Shown: one piece after another, positions 8,708 to 16,874 of the stretch
Position numbering within the stretch: position 1 is the first letter of the stretch
Layout of the letters: each line of letters begins with the position of its first letter
Program-made: the position numbers and the translations under genes
Source: JBGPQJ01 sp963709295
GTDB taxonomy: Bacteria; Chloroflexota; Anaerolineae; Anaerolineales; Villigracilaceae
Assembly (NCBI GenBank): GCA_963709295.1
Contig: CAVPVW010000004.1
Coordinates: 316,763-380,762, forward strand
Direction of reading: 5' to 3'
Length of the DNA: 64,000 nucleotides
The notes under the pieces: generated by a model
Database searches by the model: none
The model's input: the letters and a program-made list of their open reading frames with translations, nothing else
Told to the model about the DNA's origin: nothing

Positions 8708-9745
8708 TCACACCGTTGCCATGTGAACGGAGGCGAGACGGCGGTTCATCACCTGCGCGATTTGGCCGACCTGTTTCACCATCGCTGCGAATTTCTCAGG
8801 CTTGAGGGATTGTTTGCCATCTGAAACAGCATGCGCGGGATCGGAATGGACTTCCACCAGCAGGCCGTCAGCACCGGCAGCAATGGCCGCGCGGGCCACG
8901 GCGGGAACATACTCCACGGTCCCCGTTGAGTGAGAGGGGTCGAGAACGACAGGCAGGTGAGTCAGGCTTTTCAATACCGGGATGGCGTTGATGTCGGTGG
9001 TGTTGCGCGTGGTCGTCTCAAACGTACGGATCCCGCGCTCGCACAAAATCACCCGATGATTTCCGCCTGCAAGAATGTACTCGGCAGACATCAGCAATTC
9101 TTCAATGGTGGCGGAGAGTCCGCGCTTGAGCAAAACCGGAGTCTGGGTCTCGCCGATGGCGCGCAGGAGATTGTAATTCTGCATGTTGCGGGCGCCCACT
9201 TGAAAAACGTCCACATATTTCACCATCACATCGAGCTGCGTTTGCGACATGATTTCGACGACAAGAGGCATCCCAGTTTGTTGCCGGGCTTCAGCCATGT
9301 ATTCAAGCCCTTCTTCGCCAAGACCTTGAAATGCATAGGGGGAGGTGCGTGGTTTAAAGACCCCTCCACGCAGCGCATTCGCGCCCGCCTCGCGGACGGC
9401 GTGGGCAATCTCGAGAATCTGTGTTCTCGATTCCACCGAACACGGCCCCGCGATGATGGCGATTTCATCCCCGCCAACGCTGAAACCATCAATGGGGAAA
9501 ATCGAATTCTCAGGGTGGACCTGGCGGGAGCCGAGCTTGAAGGGTTGCGAAATGCGTTTGACACTCTCCACCCCATCCAGCACTTCGAATGGATCCAGGG
9601 AGGGAGCATGGAATTCCCCGACGGCGGCGATGACCGTGGTTTCAACTCCCTGGGTGATGTGAGGAGTCAAGCCATGGGCTTTCACAGCATTGACGACTTC
9701 TTCGATCTGGGTGGCGGTTGAATTTGGTTTCATAACGATCAGCAT
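8708..9745 (-). CDS. aroF: DAHP synthase, type I-beta with N-terminal regulatory domain
   Basis: 3-deoxy-7-phosphoheptulonate synthase, first enzyme of the shikimate pathway, condensing PEP and erythrose 4-phosphate. The N-terminal 60-70 residues (MLIVMKPNSTATQIEEVV) form the ferredoxin-like domain that in Thermotoga-type enzymes mediates Tyr/Phe inhibition. The barrel has AGPCSVES, KPRTSPYAFQG, LLKRG and DPSHSTG. The frame is open up to 9808, but the ATG at 9745 has AGGAG seven bases upstream and gives the conserved start, 345 residues long. Confidence 0.95.
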   Translation of the reverse strand: MLIVMKPNSTATQIEEVVNAVKAHGLTPHITQGVETTVIAAVGEFHAPSLDPFEVLDGVESVKRISQPFKLGSRQVHPENSIFPIDGFSVGGDEIAIIAGPCSVESRTQILEIAHAVREAGANALRGGVFKPRTSPYAFQGLGEEGLEYMAEARQQTGMPLVVEIMSQTQLDVMVKYVDVFQVGARNMQNYNLLRAIGETQTPVLLKRGLSATIEELLMSAEYILAGGNHRVILCERGIRTFETTTRNTTDINAIPVLKSLTHLPVVLDPSHSTGTVEYVPAVARAAIAAGADGLLVEVHSDPAHAVSDGKQSLKPEKFAAMVKQVGQIAQVMNRRLASVHMATV

Positions 9746-9804
9746 ATGATTCTCCTGTTCTGGGATGTGAGTTTCTGCGCGGGGATATGATGAATTCCTG
9801 GAAA

Positions 9805-10194
9805 TCATGCTTGGATGTCAGTTTTTGAGTCAATCTGTAAATCTGGCCGAAGCGTGACGGCGTCATGCAAGTAGACAGGATTAATGTCTTTGGATGGAGT
9901 TTCCGTGTTCCAGTGGATGAGCACCCGGATGCACAGCGGCAGGCTTCCTTTCACGGGGATTTCGTTGGCACAGATCAGGGGCACCTGCACCCAGCCCATC
10001 GCCCGCGCAGCCTGGGCGGGATAGGCCGAACGAAGGTCTTCCGTGACAGTGAATAGGACACTGGCGATATCCTCGGGCTTTATCCCTGGATTGGCTTCCT
10101 GGATGGACTCGAGCAACTCCTGTGTGGCATTCAGGATGAGCTCTGGTTCATCGGCAGTGACGGTGGTTGCGCCGCGGATCCCTCGAACTGGCAT
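9805..10194 (-). CDS. aroH: chorismate mutase, AroH type
   Basis: A 129-residue monofunctional chorismate mutase of the trimeric alpha/beta-barrel class, converting chorismate to prephenate. The active-site residues fall at the same numbers as in the Bacillus AroH enzyme: Arg7 in RGIRGATTV, Glu78 in CANEIPV, Arg90 in CIRVLI and Tyr108 in VYL. It is the first structural gene of the operon, with AAGGAG upstream of its ATG, directly after the attenuator. Confidence 0.95.
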   Translation of the reverse strand: MPVRGIRGATTVTADEPELILNATQELLESIQEANPGIKPEDIASVLFTVTEDLRSAYPAQAARAMGWVQVPLICANEIPVKGSLPLCIRVLIHWNTETPSKDINPVYLHDAVTLRPDLQIDSKTDIQA

Positions 10195-10214
10195 TTTTGG
10201 CTCCTTGTAAAAAG

Positions 10215-10244
10215 AAAGAGCGAGACCGTATGGTCTCGCTCTTT
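10215..10244 (-). terminator. attenuator terminator of the aro operon
   Basis: A perfect 13-bp stem (AAAGAGCGAGACC against GGTCTCGCTCTTT) with a 4-nt loop is followed on the minus strand by TTTCTTTTT. It lies 30 nt after the stop of the Phe/Tyr leader peptide and 20 nt before aroH. A competing pairing is possible between its 5' arm and GGTGGCGCTT at the end of the leader coding sequence; a small hairpin with AGAATA/TATTCT arms and a GAAA loop (10250-10265) lies between. Confidence 0.88.
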
Positions 10245-10273
10245 GACGTTTAGAATATTTCTATTCTGTTCGC

Positions 10274-10351
10274 TTAAGCGCCACCAACGGCAACCGAAAT
10301 ACGCAGGCCGTAAAAGTAGGACGCAAAATAAAAGCGGACAGTTGACAACAT
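10274..10351 (-). CDS. aro operon leader peptide (25 aa, Phe/Tyr-rich)
   Basis: ATG at 10351 to TAA at 10274-10276 encodes MLSTVRFYFASYFYGLRI and seven more residues. Residues 7-14 are FYFASYFY: three Phe and three Tyr in eight codons, the two end products of the operon, and no Trp. It is followed by an intrinsic terminator and then aroH. The -10 box ends 10 nt before the ATG, so the transcript probably starts within about 5 nt of the start codon; no ribosome-binding site fits, so translation is likely leaderless or nearly so. A longer overlapping frame (to 10669) runs back through the promoter and is not the real product. Confidence 0.85.
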   Translation of the reverse strand: MLSTVRFYFASYFYGLRISVAVGGA

Positions 10352-10361
10352 ATTGTGCGGT

Positions 10362-10389
10362 ATTCTACTACGAATATGAAATCTGTCAA
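10362..10389 (-). promoter_or_regulatory. aro operon promoter
   Basis: Minus-strand TTGACA (10384-10389), a 16-bp spacer and TAGAAT (10362-10367) predict a start site near 10353-10356, only a few bases ahead of the leader-peptide ATG at 10351. The remainder of the divergent gap (10390-10550) serves the plus-strand DUF418 gene. Confidence 0.8.
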
Positions 10390-10550
10390 TGATTAGTGCC
10401 GGGCAGTTTTTATGGATGGCAATGCTTGAATCGTGGATGTGAATCGGATGCAGCCAATGGAATGAGTTGGTAAAATTGATTACAACCTGAGCCGTCCCTT
10501 GTCGTAAATTGAATTGACCGCAGGTTTTCTCTTGATTACGAGGAGGTACC

Positions 10551-11819
10551 ATGTCAACTCCGGAGTCATCCCCCCAGCTGCCCCTCACGCCCGTACAGCA
10601 GGAAGAGCGCATCCAGGTCGTGGACATCCTGCGCGGGTTTGCGTTGTTCGGCATCCTGCTCGTCAACATGGCGATATTCAGCCGCCCGTTTCAATCCATC
10701 CTTCTTCCAGTCTCCCCCGACCTGCCCTGGTATGACTATGCCGCCGACTGGCTGATCCATTTCCTGGGAGAAGGCAAATTCTATGCCATGTTTTCCACCC
10801 TGTTCGGGCTTGGACTTGTACTGATGATGGAGCGCATCGAACAGCGCGGGGGACGATTTGTCCCGCTGTACTCCCGGCGCCTGCTGGCCCTGCTGTTGAT
10901 TGGGCTGGTCCACGCGTTTCTCATTTGGGTCGGCGATATCCTGATCATTTATGCGCTGCTCGGGTTCCCGCTGATGCTGTTCCGCAAGGCAAGGCCCCGT
11001 ACCTTGATCATCTGGGCCGTGGTGTTGTTATCCATCCCGCTCCTGTTCAATACGGCAACGACGGGACTGGTCCAGCTGGGGCGTTCCGTTCCCGAGGCAG
11101 CGGCTCAAATCGAGCTGGGTTTTGCGCAGGCCGAGGCCGGGTATGTTGCCGACGTGGAACGTGCCCTGCGTGTCTATCCGGGCGGCAACTTCATCGAAAT
11201 CACCCTCCAGCGCGCGTATGATTACACCAGCATGGGATTGCTCTCGATCTTCGTGATGGGGTTCAACATCCTGGCCATGTTCCTGATCGGGATGTATTTT
11301 GGTAAACGTCGGCTCTTCCACGACGTCGAAGCAAACCGCTCGTTTTTCACTAAACTATTGATCTGGGGGCTGATCCTTGGCCTGCTCGGCAATCTGATTT
11401 ATGCGACGCTGATCATGCCGCTCTCCCGGGTTGAAACCAGCTGGACCCTTCTGCTGGCCACCCTTTCGCATGGGATTGGCGCGCCTTTGCTCTGCCTGGC
11501 CTATATCTCCGCGATCTGTCTGATATCGCTCTCGCCTCGTTGGGGGAGAACACTCAACGTGCTGGCTCCTGTCGGGCAGATGGCCTTGTCGAATTACCTG
11601 CTGCAGTCCATCACCTGCACCCTCATCTTTTATGGATATGGACTGGGTTTGTTCGGCAGGATGGGGGGTGCCCTGGGAATTGCGTTGACGATCGCCATCT
11701 TCCTGGTCCAGATTCCCATCAGTCACTGGTGGATGAAGCGCTTCAAGTATGGCCCGGCCGAGTGGTTATGGCGTTCAATGACGTATCTTAAGCTCCAGCC
11801 GATGGGAAGAGGACTTTAA
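10551..11819 (+). CDS. DUF418 (YeiB-like) membrane protein
   Basis: A 422-residue polytopic membrane protein. The N-terminal VVDILRGFALFGILLVNM is the hallmark of the YeiB/DUF418 group, and the C-terminal half (about 250-410) is the DUF418 domain with APVGQMALSNYLLQS and a WMKRFKYGPAEWLWR end. About ten hydrophobic segments are visible. The biochemical function is not established; relation to acyltransferase-3-like transporters has been suggested for the N-terminal part. A strong GAGGAGG lies six bases before the ATG. Transcribed divergently from the aro operon. Confidence 0.9.
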   Translation: MSTPESSPQLPLTPVQQEERIQVVDILRGFALFGILLVNMAIFSRPFQSILLPVSPDLPWYDYAADWLIHFLGEGKFYAMFSTLFGLGLVLMMERIEQRGGRFVPLYSRRLLALLLIGLVHAFLIWVGDILIIYALLGFPLMLFRKARPRTLIIWAVVLLSIPLLFNTATTGLVQLGRSVPEAAAQIELGFAQAEAGYVADVERALRVYPGGNFIEITLQRAYDYTSMGLLSIFVMGFNILAMFLIGMYFGKRRLFHDVEANRSFFTKLLIWGLILGLLGNLIYATLIMPLSRVETSWTLLLATLSHGIGAPLLCLAYISAICLISLSPRWGRTLNVLAPVGQMALSNYLLQSITCTLIFYGYGLGLFGRMGGALGIALTIAIFLVQIPISHWWMKRFKYGPAEWLWRSMTYLKLQPMGRGL

Positions 11820-11944
11820 GGATATGTGGTTGTTTGCAGCGATCATGAGAAACGATATTGTTTAGATATATATTGTGACGAAGTATTATAGAAATTATCC
11901 GTGATCCTTTCCCTTTAACAGGCCTGGGAGCAGAGTTTGCGTAA

Positions 11945-12503
11945 ATGGAAGCACAGATGGAAATTGTAGTTTTTCTCCTGGGGACCATCGCTCTAATGAC
12001 CATCTCCCGCCGAGCATTGCTGCGCCCGCGTTCGCACGGGTTTTATCGTTTCTTCGCCTGGGAAATTTTGTGGATCATGTTCCTGCTTAATGCCGGGAGT
12101 TGGTTCAGCGACCCCCTCGCTTGGTACCAACTGGTTTCGTGGATTCTGCTGATCGCCTCGTTGGTGCTCGTGATTCTGGGAGTGAGGCTGCTTCGCGAAA
12201 TCGGCCGGCAGGATACAAAACGGAGCGACCCGTCACTGCTGGGGATGGAGAAGACCTCCCGGCTCGTGACTGTCGGTTTATACCGTCACATCCGCCATCC
12301 GCTATACAGTTCGCTGCTGTTTCTTGGCCTGGGGCATGTTCTTTAAATCACCCTCCTGGATCGATGCGGGCTTGGCGTTGCTCTGCACTCTTTTTCTCAC
12401 TGCCACCGCGCGAGTCGAGGAGCGGGAAAATATCGATTACTTTGGGGATGACTATGCTGCCTATATGAAGCATAGCAAAATGTTCATCCCCTATCTATTC
12501 TGA
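11945..12503 (+). CDS. isoprenylcysteine methyltransferase-like membrane protein, frameshifted
   Basis: A small membrane protein of the ICMT/phospholipid-methyltransferase superfamily. The first frame ends at 12346 after GLYRHIRHPLYSSLLFLGLG; the RHPLYSS block is the cofactor-binding signature. Taking one G out of GGGG (12331-12334) continues the protein through ARVEERENIDYFGDDYAAYM, the usual C-terminal E-E-x-x-L-x-x-xFGxxYxxY-like end, to TGA at 12501-12503, for 185 residues. The methylated substrate is unknown. The first of two in-frame ATGs (11945, 11957) is not clearly preferred. Confidence 0.8.
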
Positions 12504-12639
12504 TGCAAGCCCTGCAAGTTTTTTGATAAGTGGACTGATGCCTCTGAAACATTAAATGGGCAACCGCCTCAGGTTTATGACGCCATCCAGAGCAGAAGTG
12601 TTTCGACTGGCCATAAATGTAAACAAAAAGGAGTAATAC

Positions 12640-13158
12640 ATGAAAGATTTAATCCTTGTTGCCTATGCCACCCGGTACGGCTCCACGCAGGAAGTCGCTG
12701 AAGCAATTGCCGGGACGCTTCGTGCAGCCGGGCTTGCAGTGGAGATTAAGCTTGCACGTGAGGTGCGTACCCTCGATGGATATCGCGCAGTCGTGCTGGG
12801 CGCGCCGCTCTTCATGTTCCACTGGCACAAGGATGCTCACCAATTCCTGACGCGGCATCGAAAAGCACTTGTTGGGCAACCTATTGCAGTTTTTGCGTTA
12901 GGTCCAGTCCATGAGCCTCATGACCCTCAGGAGTGGCAGGATTTACGGGGCCAGCTGGAAAAAGAGTTGGCCAAATATCCCTGGCTTTCGCCGGTGGCCC
13001 TCGAAATGTTCGGCGGAAAATACGATCCGGCTTCTCTGCGTTTCCCTCTCAATTTGATGGCCGGCTCGGAACCTGCCAGCGATATCCGCGACTGGGAAGC
13101 CATCCGCGCCTGGGCTGGCAGCCTGGCGGGAAAATTATCGCCGGAAATCCATTCGTGA
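12640..13158 (+). CDS. flavodoxin-domain protein (HemG/BilS-like)
   Basis: A 172-residue flavodoxin-fold protein. YATRYGSTQEVAEAIA is the FMN phosphate-binding loop, and VVLGAPLFMFHWHKDAHQFL, with ALGPVH, provides the isoalloxazine loops. The order and length resemble the flavodoxin domains related to HemG protoporphyrinogen oxidase. It could be an electron carrier or a small quinone/heme-pathway oxidoreductase; nothing nearby is a heme gene. AAGGAG precedes the ATG. It begins a four-gene unit with the next three ORFs, spaced or overlapped by a few bases. Confidence 0.82.
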   Translation: MKDLILVAYATRYGSTQEVAEAIAGTLRAAGLAVEIKLAREVRTLDGYRAVVLGAPLFMFHWHKDAHQFLTRHRKALVGQPIAVFALGPVHEPHDPQEWQDLRGQLEKELAKYPWLSPVALEMFGGKYDPASLRFPLNLMAGSEPASDIRDWEAIRAWAGSLAGKLSPEIHS

Positions 13159-13172
13159 TTGGCAGGCTATCC

Positions 13173-13919
13173 ATGACACAAAACCAGAACTGGAAATTGC
13201 TCTACGTGGTCGGCGGAATCGCCGCACTGCTGGCGGTGTTCGTGTTCAGGAGAAACCTTGGGGCGGAATTGAGCCTGCTGGCAGTATCCGGGTTCATCGA
13301 TGGGGTGCCTACGACACCGATACTAACCTCTCTCGATTGGTTCAGACTTTTTCAGGATAACCGGCTGGTCGCTCTCACCTTTCTGAATTTCTTTGATCTT
13401 ATCGAATATGCTTTGTTGGGTTTGGTCTTCCTGGCCTTGTACGGTGCCCTGACCCAAACCAATCGAAGCGCCATGTTGATCGCGGTGACCGCCGGTCTGA
13501 TAGGCATCGCGGTCTACTTCGCCTCGAACCAGGCATTATCCATGCTGGCCCTCAGCCAAAGGTATGCTGCGGCCACCACCGATGCGCAAAGACTCTCTTA
13601 CCAGGCGGCAGGCGAGGCGTTGCTGGCGGTGAACCATCCGGACAGCATGTATCAGGGGGGCGGTATATCTATCAGCCTGTTCCTTGTGCTGTCCGCCGGC
13701 TTGATCATCTCACTCGTGATGCTGACGGGTGGTGTTTTCAGCAAAGCCACTGCCATTGTCGGGATCCTGGCGAATGGGATTGGACTGTGCTACTTTATCA
13801 CCCTGGTGGTTTTACCGGAAATCTATTGGATCCCGCATCCCGTCTCTGCCCCGTTTCGGGTGGCCTGGTATTTCTTGATCGCCTTGAAATTGTTCAAGCT
13901 ATCCAGGGAACAATTATGA
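13173..13919 (+). CDS. hypothetical membrane protein (DUF4386-like)
   Basis: A 248-residue protein with about six hydrophobic segments: one near the N-terminus (LLYVVGGIAALLAVFVF) and pairs around 75-130 and 170-245. It has the general pattern of DUF4386 family proteins (LIEYALLGLVFLALYGAL), but I do not recognise a diagnostic motif. The open frame starts far upstream inside the flavodoxin gene; the ATG at 13173 lies just after that gene's stop and begins a sensible hydrophobic protein. Function unknown. Confidence 0.7.
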   Translation: MTQNQNWKLLYVVGGIAALLAVFVFRRNLGAELSLLAVSGFIDGVPTTPILTSLDWFRLFQDNRLVALTFLNFFDLIEYALLGLVFLALYGALTQTNRSAMLIAVTAGLIGIAVYFASNQALSMLALSQRYAAATTDAQRLSYQAAGEALLAVNHPDSMYQGGGISISLFLVLSAGLIISLVMLTGGVFSKATAIVGILANGIGLCYFITLVVLPEIYWIPHPVSAPFRVAWYFLIALKLFKLSREQL

Positions 13920-14023
13920 GAAACGCCACTAATACTGCAGCCACCTGGCTGGGTGTTGTTGCCGGGATCGCCGGCCTGGAGCATGGATATTTTAAATATC
14001 AGAACTTGAGGAGAAAGAAATGA
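13916..14023 (+). CDS. 35-aa membrane peptide, probable gene remnant
   Basis: ATG overlaps the preceding stop (ATGA) and the stop overlaps the next start (ATGA). It encodes MRNATNTAATWLGVVAGIAG, then LEHGYF and a basic end. The opening resembles the first transmembrane segment of longer bacterial membrane proteins that begin with a helix followed by GxxHG(F/Y)FE and continue for over 100 residues. Here the sequence runs straight into the ribosome-binding site of the next gene. It may be an internally deleted remnant kept for translational coupling, or a genuine small protein. Confidence 0.5.
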   Translation: MRNATNTAATWLGVVAGIAGLEHGYFKYQNLRRKK

Positions 14024-14501
14024 AAGGATTGGTCGTCTATGATTTCGTATTTGGCAACACGGAGAAAATAGCGCAGGCCATCGGCGCCGTCCTGGCTGAA
14101 CAGGGAAGCGTGCAGACGCTGGCTGTTGGGAAGATGACAGCAGATAGCATGTCCGGGCTGGACATACTACTCGTCGGTTCTCCAACGCGAGGCTTCCGGC
14201 CGACGGAGGCTGTCTCGAAATTCCTTAACTCGATCCCAAAAATTCCCTCACGGGGATTCGGGTGGCGGCATTCGATACCCGGCTCTGGCTGGACACCATC
14301 GATTCGAAGGCCTTGCGATTCGTTGTGGACAAAGGTGGCTATGCAGCCAACTCCATCGCAAAATCGCTCGTCAAGAAAGGCGGACAGCTGGCGGCGCCGC
14401 CGGAAGGGTTTCTGGTGACCGGTGAACAGGGTCCGCTCAAGGATGGTGAGCTGGATCGGGCGTCCGCCTGGGGCAGGAAGTTTCTAATTTTGGAGATATA
14501 A
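14020..14501 (+). CDS. flavodoxin, one frameshift
   Basis: The N-terminal frame starts MKGLVVYDFVFGNTEKIAQA, with the FMN phosphate-binding loop, and LLVGSPTRGFRPT as the second FMN loop. The C-terminal half (VAAFDTRLW to LDRASAWGRKF) is in another frame from about 14243. Adding one A to the five-A run at 14238-14242 gives NSIPKNSLTGIRVAAFDTR and a continuous flavodoxin of 160 residues. It is a probable one-electron carrier of unknown partner, last gene of the small redox unit. Confidence 0.82.
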
Positions 14502-14645
14502 GGTTTATAGCGGGTGCGGAAATCCTGTTCCCACTATAATTAAAGCTAGAAGTGAAAAGGCATTTAATTTTCCATCTGAGGTAATGGCTAACCAATCCCA
14601 TTCACCATTTGGATAAATCCATACTCTTTGTAGAGGAGTGTAAAC

Positions 14646-16094
14646 ATGGACCAAAGAGCGGGAGCCCAGATCAGCCGGCGAGCTTTCATGCAATCGCTGG
14701 TTATTTTGTTTGTGTTGATGGTGGGTGCGGGGATTCTCACCCTCGTTGTTCCTGCGGGACAATACACCCGCGTGGAAGTGGATGGACGGGTGACCATCGA
14801 TCCCGGTTCGTTTCAGTATATCGAGGACCCTTATTATCCCGTCTGGCAATGGTTTATCGCCCCCATAGCGGTCCTTGGCAGTGAAGCTGGTCTGACGATC
14901 ATCGTCATCATCGTGGTGTTGTTCTTTGCGGGCGGCGCGTTTGCCGTGATGGACAAGACAGGCACCTTGCGGGCGTTCATCGGCCGGGTCGTACGCCGGT
15001 TCCGCGGGCATAAGTACCTGCTTTTGTGGATGGTCTGCCTGGCGTTTATGTTCCTGGGCGCAACGCTGGGTACCTTCGAGGAAGTTGTGCTGCTTGTGCC
15101 CTTGATGATCGCCTTCTCCTACTCCCTTGGCTGGGACGCGCTGGTCGGGCTTGGAATGTCGATCCTGGCCGTCAACATGGGATTCTCGGCAGCGATTACC
15201 AACCCTTATACCCTGGGAGTGGCGCAGCAAATCGCCGGGCTGCCGATTTTTTCCGGGGCATGGCTGCGGATCATAATTTTCATGGTCATCTACCTGATCT
15301 TTGGGCTTTTTCTCTCCTCATATGCGCGAAAAATCGACCGCGATCCGTCCAAATCCCTCGTCCATGGTGAAGATCAGGCCGAGCGGGAAAAAGGAAAGAA
15401 CCTGGATGAATCCTTTACGGCCAGGGACCCAAAGCAAAATCGTGCCATGAATTTCTTTGGGTTATTCATCCTGCTTATTCTGCTTGCCATGGTGGCAGCT
15501 CCCTTCGTCCCCGGAATCTCAGATTACGCGCTCCCGATTGTGGGCCTCCTCTTTTTGATCGGCGGGCTGGGTGCGGGATTCCTCTCCGGAGCGGGATCAA
15601 AAACCGTCTGGCGTGGGCTGAAGGAAGGCCTGATCGGAATCGCGCCGGCTGTTCCCTTGATCCTCATGGCCTCCAGCATCCGTTACATCATGGACAGCGG
15701 CGCGGTCACGGATACATTGCTTCACGCCGTCGCAGAACCGTTCTCCCAGCTCAGCTCATGGACGGCCACGGTGGTCATCTATCTGCTGGCCCTCGGCGTC
15801 GAATTCCTTATCCCTTCTGGATCCGCCAAGGCTTTTCTGATGATGCCCATCGTCCTGCCGTTGGCCGACCTGATCGGAATCACCCGTCAGACCGCCGTGC
15901 TGGCCTACATCTTTGGGGATGGTTTTTCAAACCTGGCGTACCCCACCAACCCGGTTCTGCTCATCAGCCTGGGGCTGACCGTTGTCAGCTTCCCCAAATG
16001 GATCCGCTGGACGGCCAAGCTCTGGTTGTGGGTCTTTCTTGCCACGCTTGTTTTTCTTGGAATTGCCGTCGCCATTAACTACGGGCCATTCTAA
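14646..16094 (+). CDS. YfcC-family membrane transporter
   Basis: A 482-residue protein with about twelve membrane segments. RRAFMQSLVILFVLMVGAGI and LTLVVPAGQYTR are typical of the YfcC/C4-dicarboxylate anaerobic carrier group, which also contains arginine/ornithine and other amino-acid or dicarboxylate exchangers. LIPSGSAKAFLMMPIVLPLAD and AYIFGDGFSNLAYPTNPVLL are the paired re-entrant-loop-like signatures. Substrate unknown. A GAGGAG lies eight bases upstream of the ATG. A hydrophilic loop (about 220-260) divides the two halves. Confidence 0.85.
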   Translation: MDQRAGAQISRRAFMQSLVILFVLMVGAGILTLVVPAGQYTRVEVDGRVTIDPGSFQYIEDPYYPVWQWFIAPIAVLGSEAGLTIIVIIVVLFFAGGAFAVMDKTGTLRAFIGRVVRRFRGHKYLLLWMVCLAFMFLGATLGTFEEVVLLVPLMIAFSYSLGWDALVGLGMSILAVNMGFSAAITNPYTLGVAQQIAGLPIFSGAWLRIIIFMVIYLIFGLFLSSYARKIDRDPSKSLVHGEDQAEREKGKNLDESFTARDPKQNRAMNFFGLFILLILLAMVAAPFVPGISDYALPIVGLLFLIGGLGAGFLSGAGSKTVWRGLKEGLIGIAPAVPLILMASSIRYIMDSGAVTDTLLHAVAEPFSQLSSWTATVVIYLLALGVEFLIPSGSAKAFLMMPIVLPLADLIGITRQTAVLAYIFGDGFSNLAYPTNPVLLISLGLTVVSFPKWIRWTAKLWLWVFLATLVFLGIAVAINYGPF

Positions 16095-16196
16095 TGAACG
16101 GCCTCATCTCCTCCGAATAGAACAAATTTTTTAATTTGCATCGTACTTGAAAGTGGAAAGTAGATCAAAAGCCGCTGGTTTTGGTTTCTCTTGACC

Positions 16197-16273
16197 TTGA
16201 CAATTGTTAAATGCTGCCTTACTATATGAATAGTACAATATAATACTAATCCTATATAGGAGCAATATAGTAA
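16197..16273 (+). promoter_or_regulatory. PadR promoter and putative self-operator
   Basis: TTGACA (16197-16202) and TACTAT (16220-16225) are spaced by 17 bp. A perfect 9-bp inverted repeat, TTACTATAT (16219-16227) and ATATAGTAA (16265-16273), brackets the transcription start region and ends at the padR start codon; CCTATATAGG (16251-16260) is a further palindrome between. This is a plausible PadR autoregulatory site. Confidence 0.6.
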
Positions 16274-16830
16274 TGTCTCTCGAATATGCTTTGCTTGGAT
16301 TTTTGAACTATCACCCATGTACCGGCTACGATTTAAAAAAGATCTTTGATACCTCTGTCCGCCACTTCTGGCCGGCTGACCAGAGCCAGATCTACCGCAC
16401 CCTGGCTCGCCTGACCGAGCAGGGCTTTGCTGAAATGGAGAAGGTGCCCCAGGAGGATCGTCCCGACCGCAAGGTGTATCACATCACCGAGGCGGGGAGA
16501 GCAGAACTGCTGAAATTCCTTTCCGGGCCGCCTCCGATGGGTGAACCGCGCAGCGCTTCGCTTATTCAGGTTTTTTTCGCCGGTCAGCTCTCTGACGAGC
16601 AGATCCTGGCGAAGTTCGAAGGCTATGCCGCCATTATGCGGATGATCCTGGGTCAATACGACCAGGTCCCTGAAATGATCCATCCTTTCCAGAAGGAAAT
16701 CCCATCACCGCGGGAACACTTCTTTTGGTTGCTCACGCTTGACAACGGAATCCGAAACATGCGCGCCAACCTGGAATGGGCCGAGAATGTAATTGATCGG
16801 ATCAAGTCCGGTCACGTTCCGGCAAAATAA
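16273..16830 (+). CDS. PadR-family transcriptional regulator
   Basis: A 185-residue PadR regulator. The N-terminal winged helix (about 1-80) has the family opening SLEYALLGFLNYHPCTGYDL and SQIYRTLARLTEQGF; the C-terminal helical domain (about 95-180) is the Vir_act_alpha_C type. PadR proteins usually repress adjacent detoxification or transport genes and are released by phenolics, drugs or other small ligands. The likely targets here are the following flavoprotein, nitroreductase-like and membrane genes, 44 nt downstream in the same direction. Confidence 0.93.
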   Translation: MSLEYALLGFLNYHPCTGYDLKKIFDTSVRHFWPADQSQIYRTLARLTEQGFAEMEKVPQEDRPDRKVYHITEAGRAELLKFLSGPPPMGEPRSASLIQVFFAGQLSDEQILAKFEGYAAIMRMILGQYDQVPEMIHPFQKEIPSPREHFFWLLTLDNGIRNMRANLEWAENVIDRIKSGHVPAK

Positions 16831-16874
16831 ATGGGGTTCAGCAGGACTCATTCAAACTTGAAAAGAAGGACAAT

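Noticed and set aside
10274..10669. A 131-codon minus-strand frame containing the aro leader peptide
   Set aside because: Its upstream part crosses the aro promoter and the start of the divergent DUF418 gene and has no recognisable protein content; only the last 25 codons lie downstream of the promoter.
16091..16318. Minus-strand frame of 75 codons over the padR promoter
   Set aside because: It overlaps the padR start and promoter, and has no recognisable protein features.
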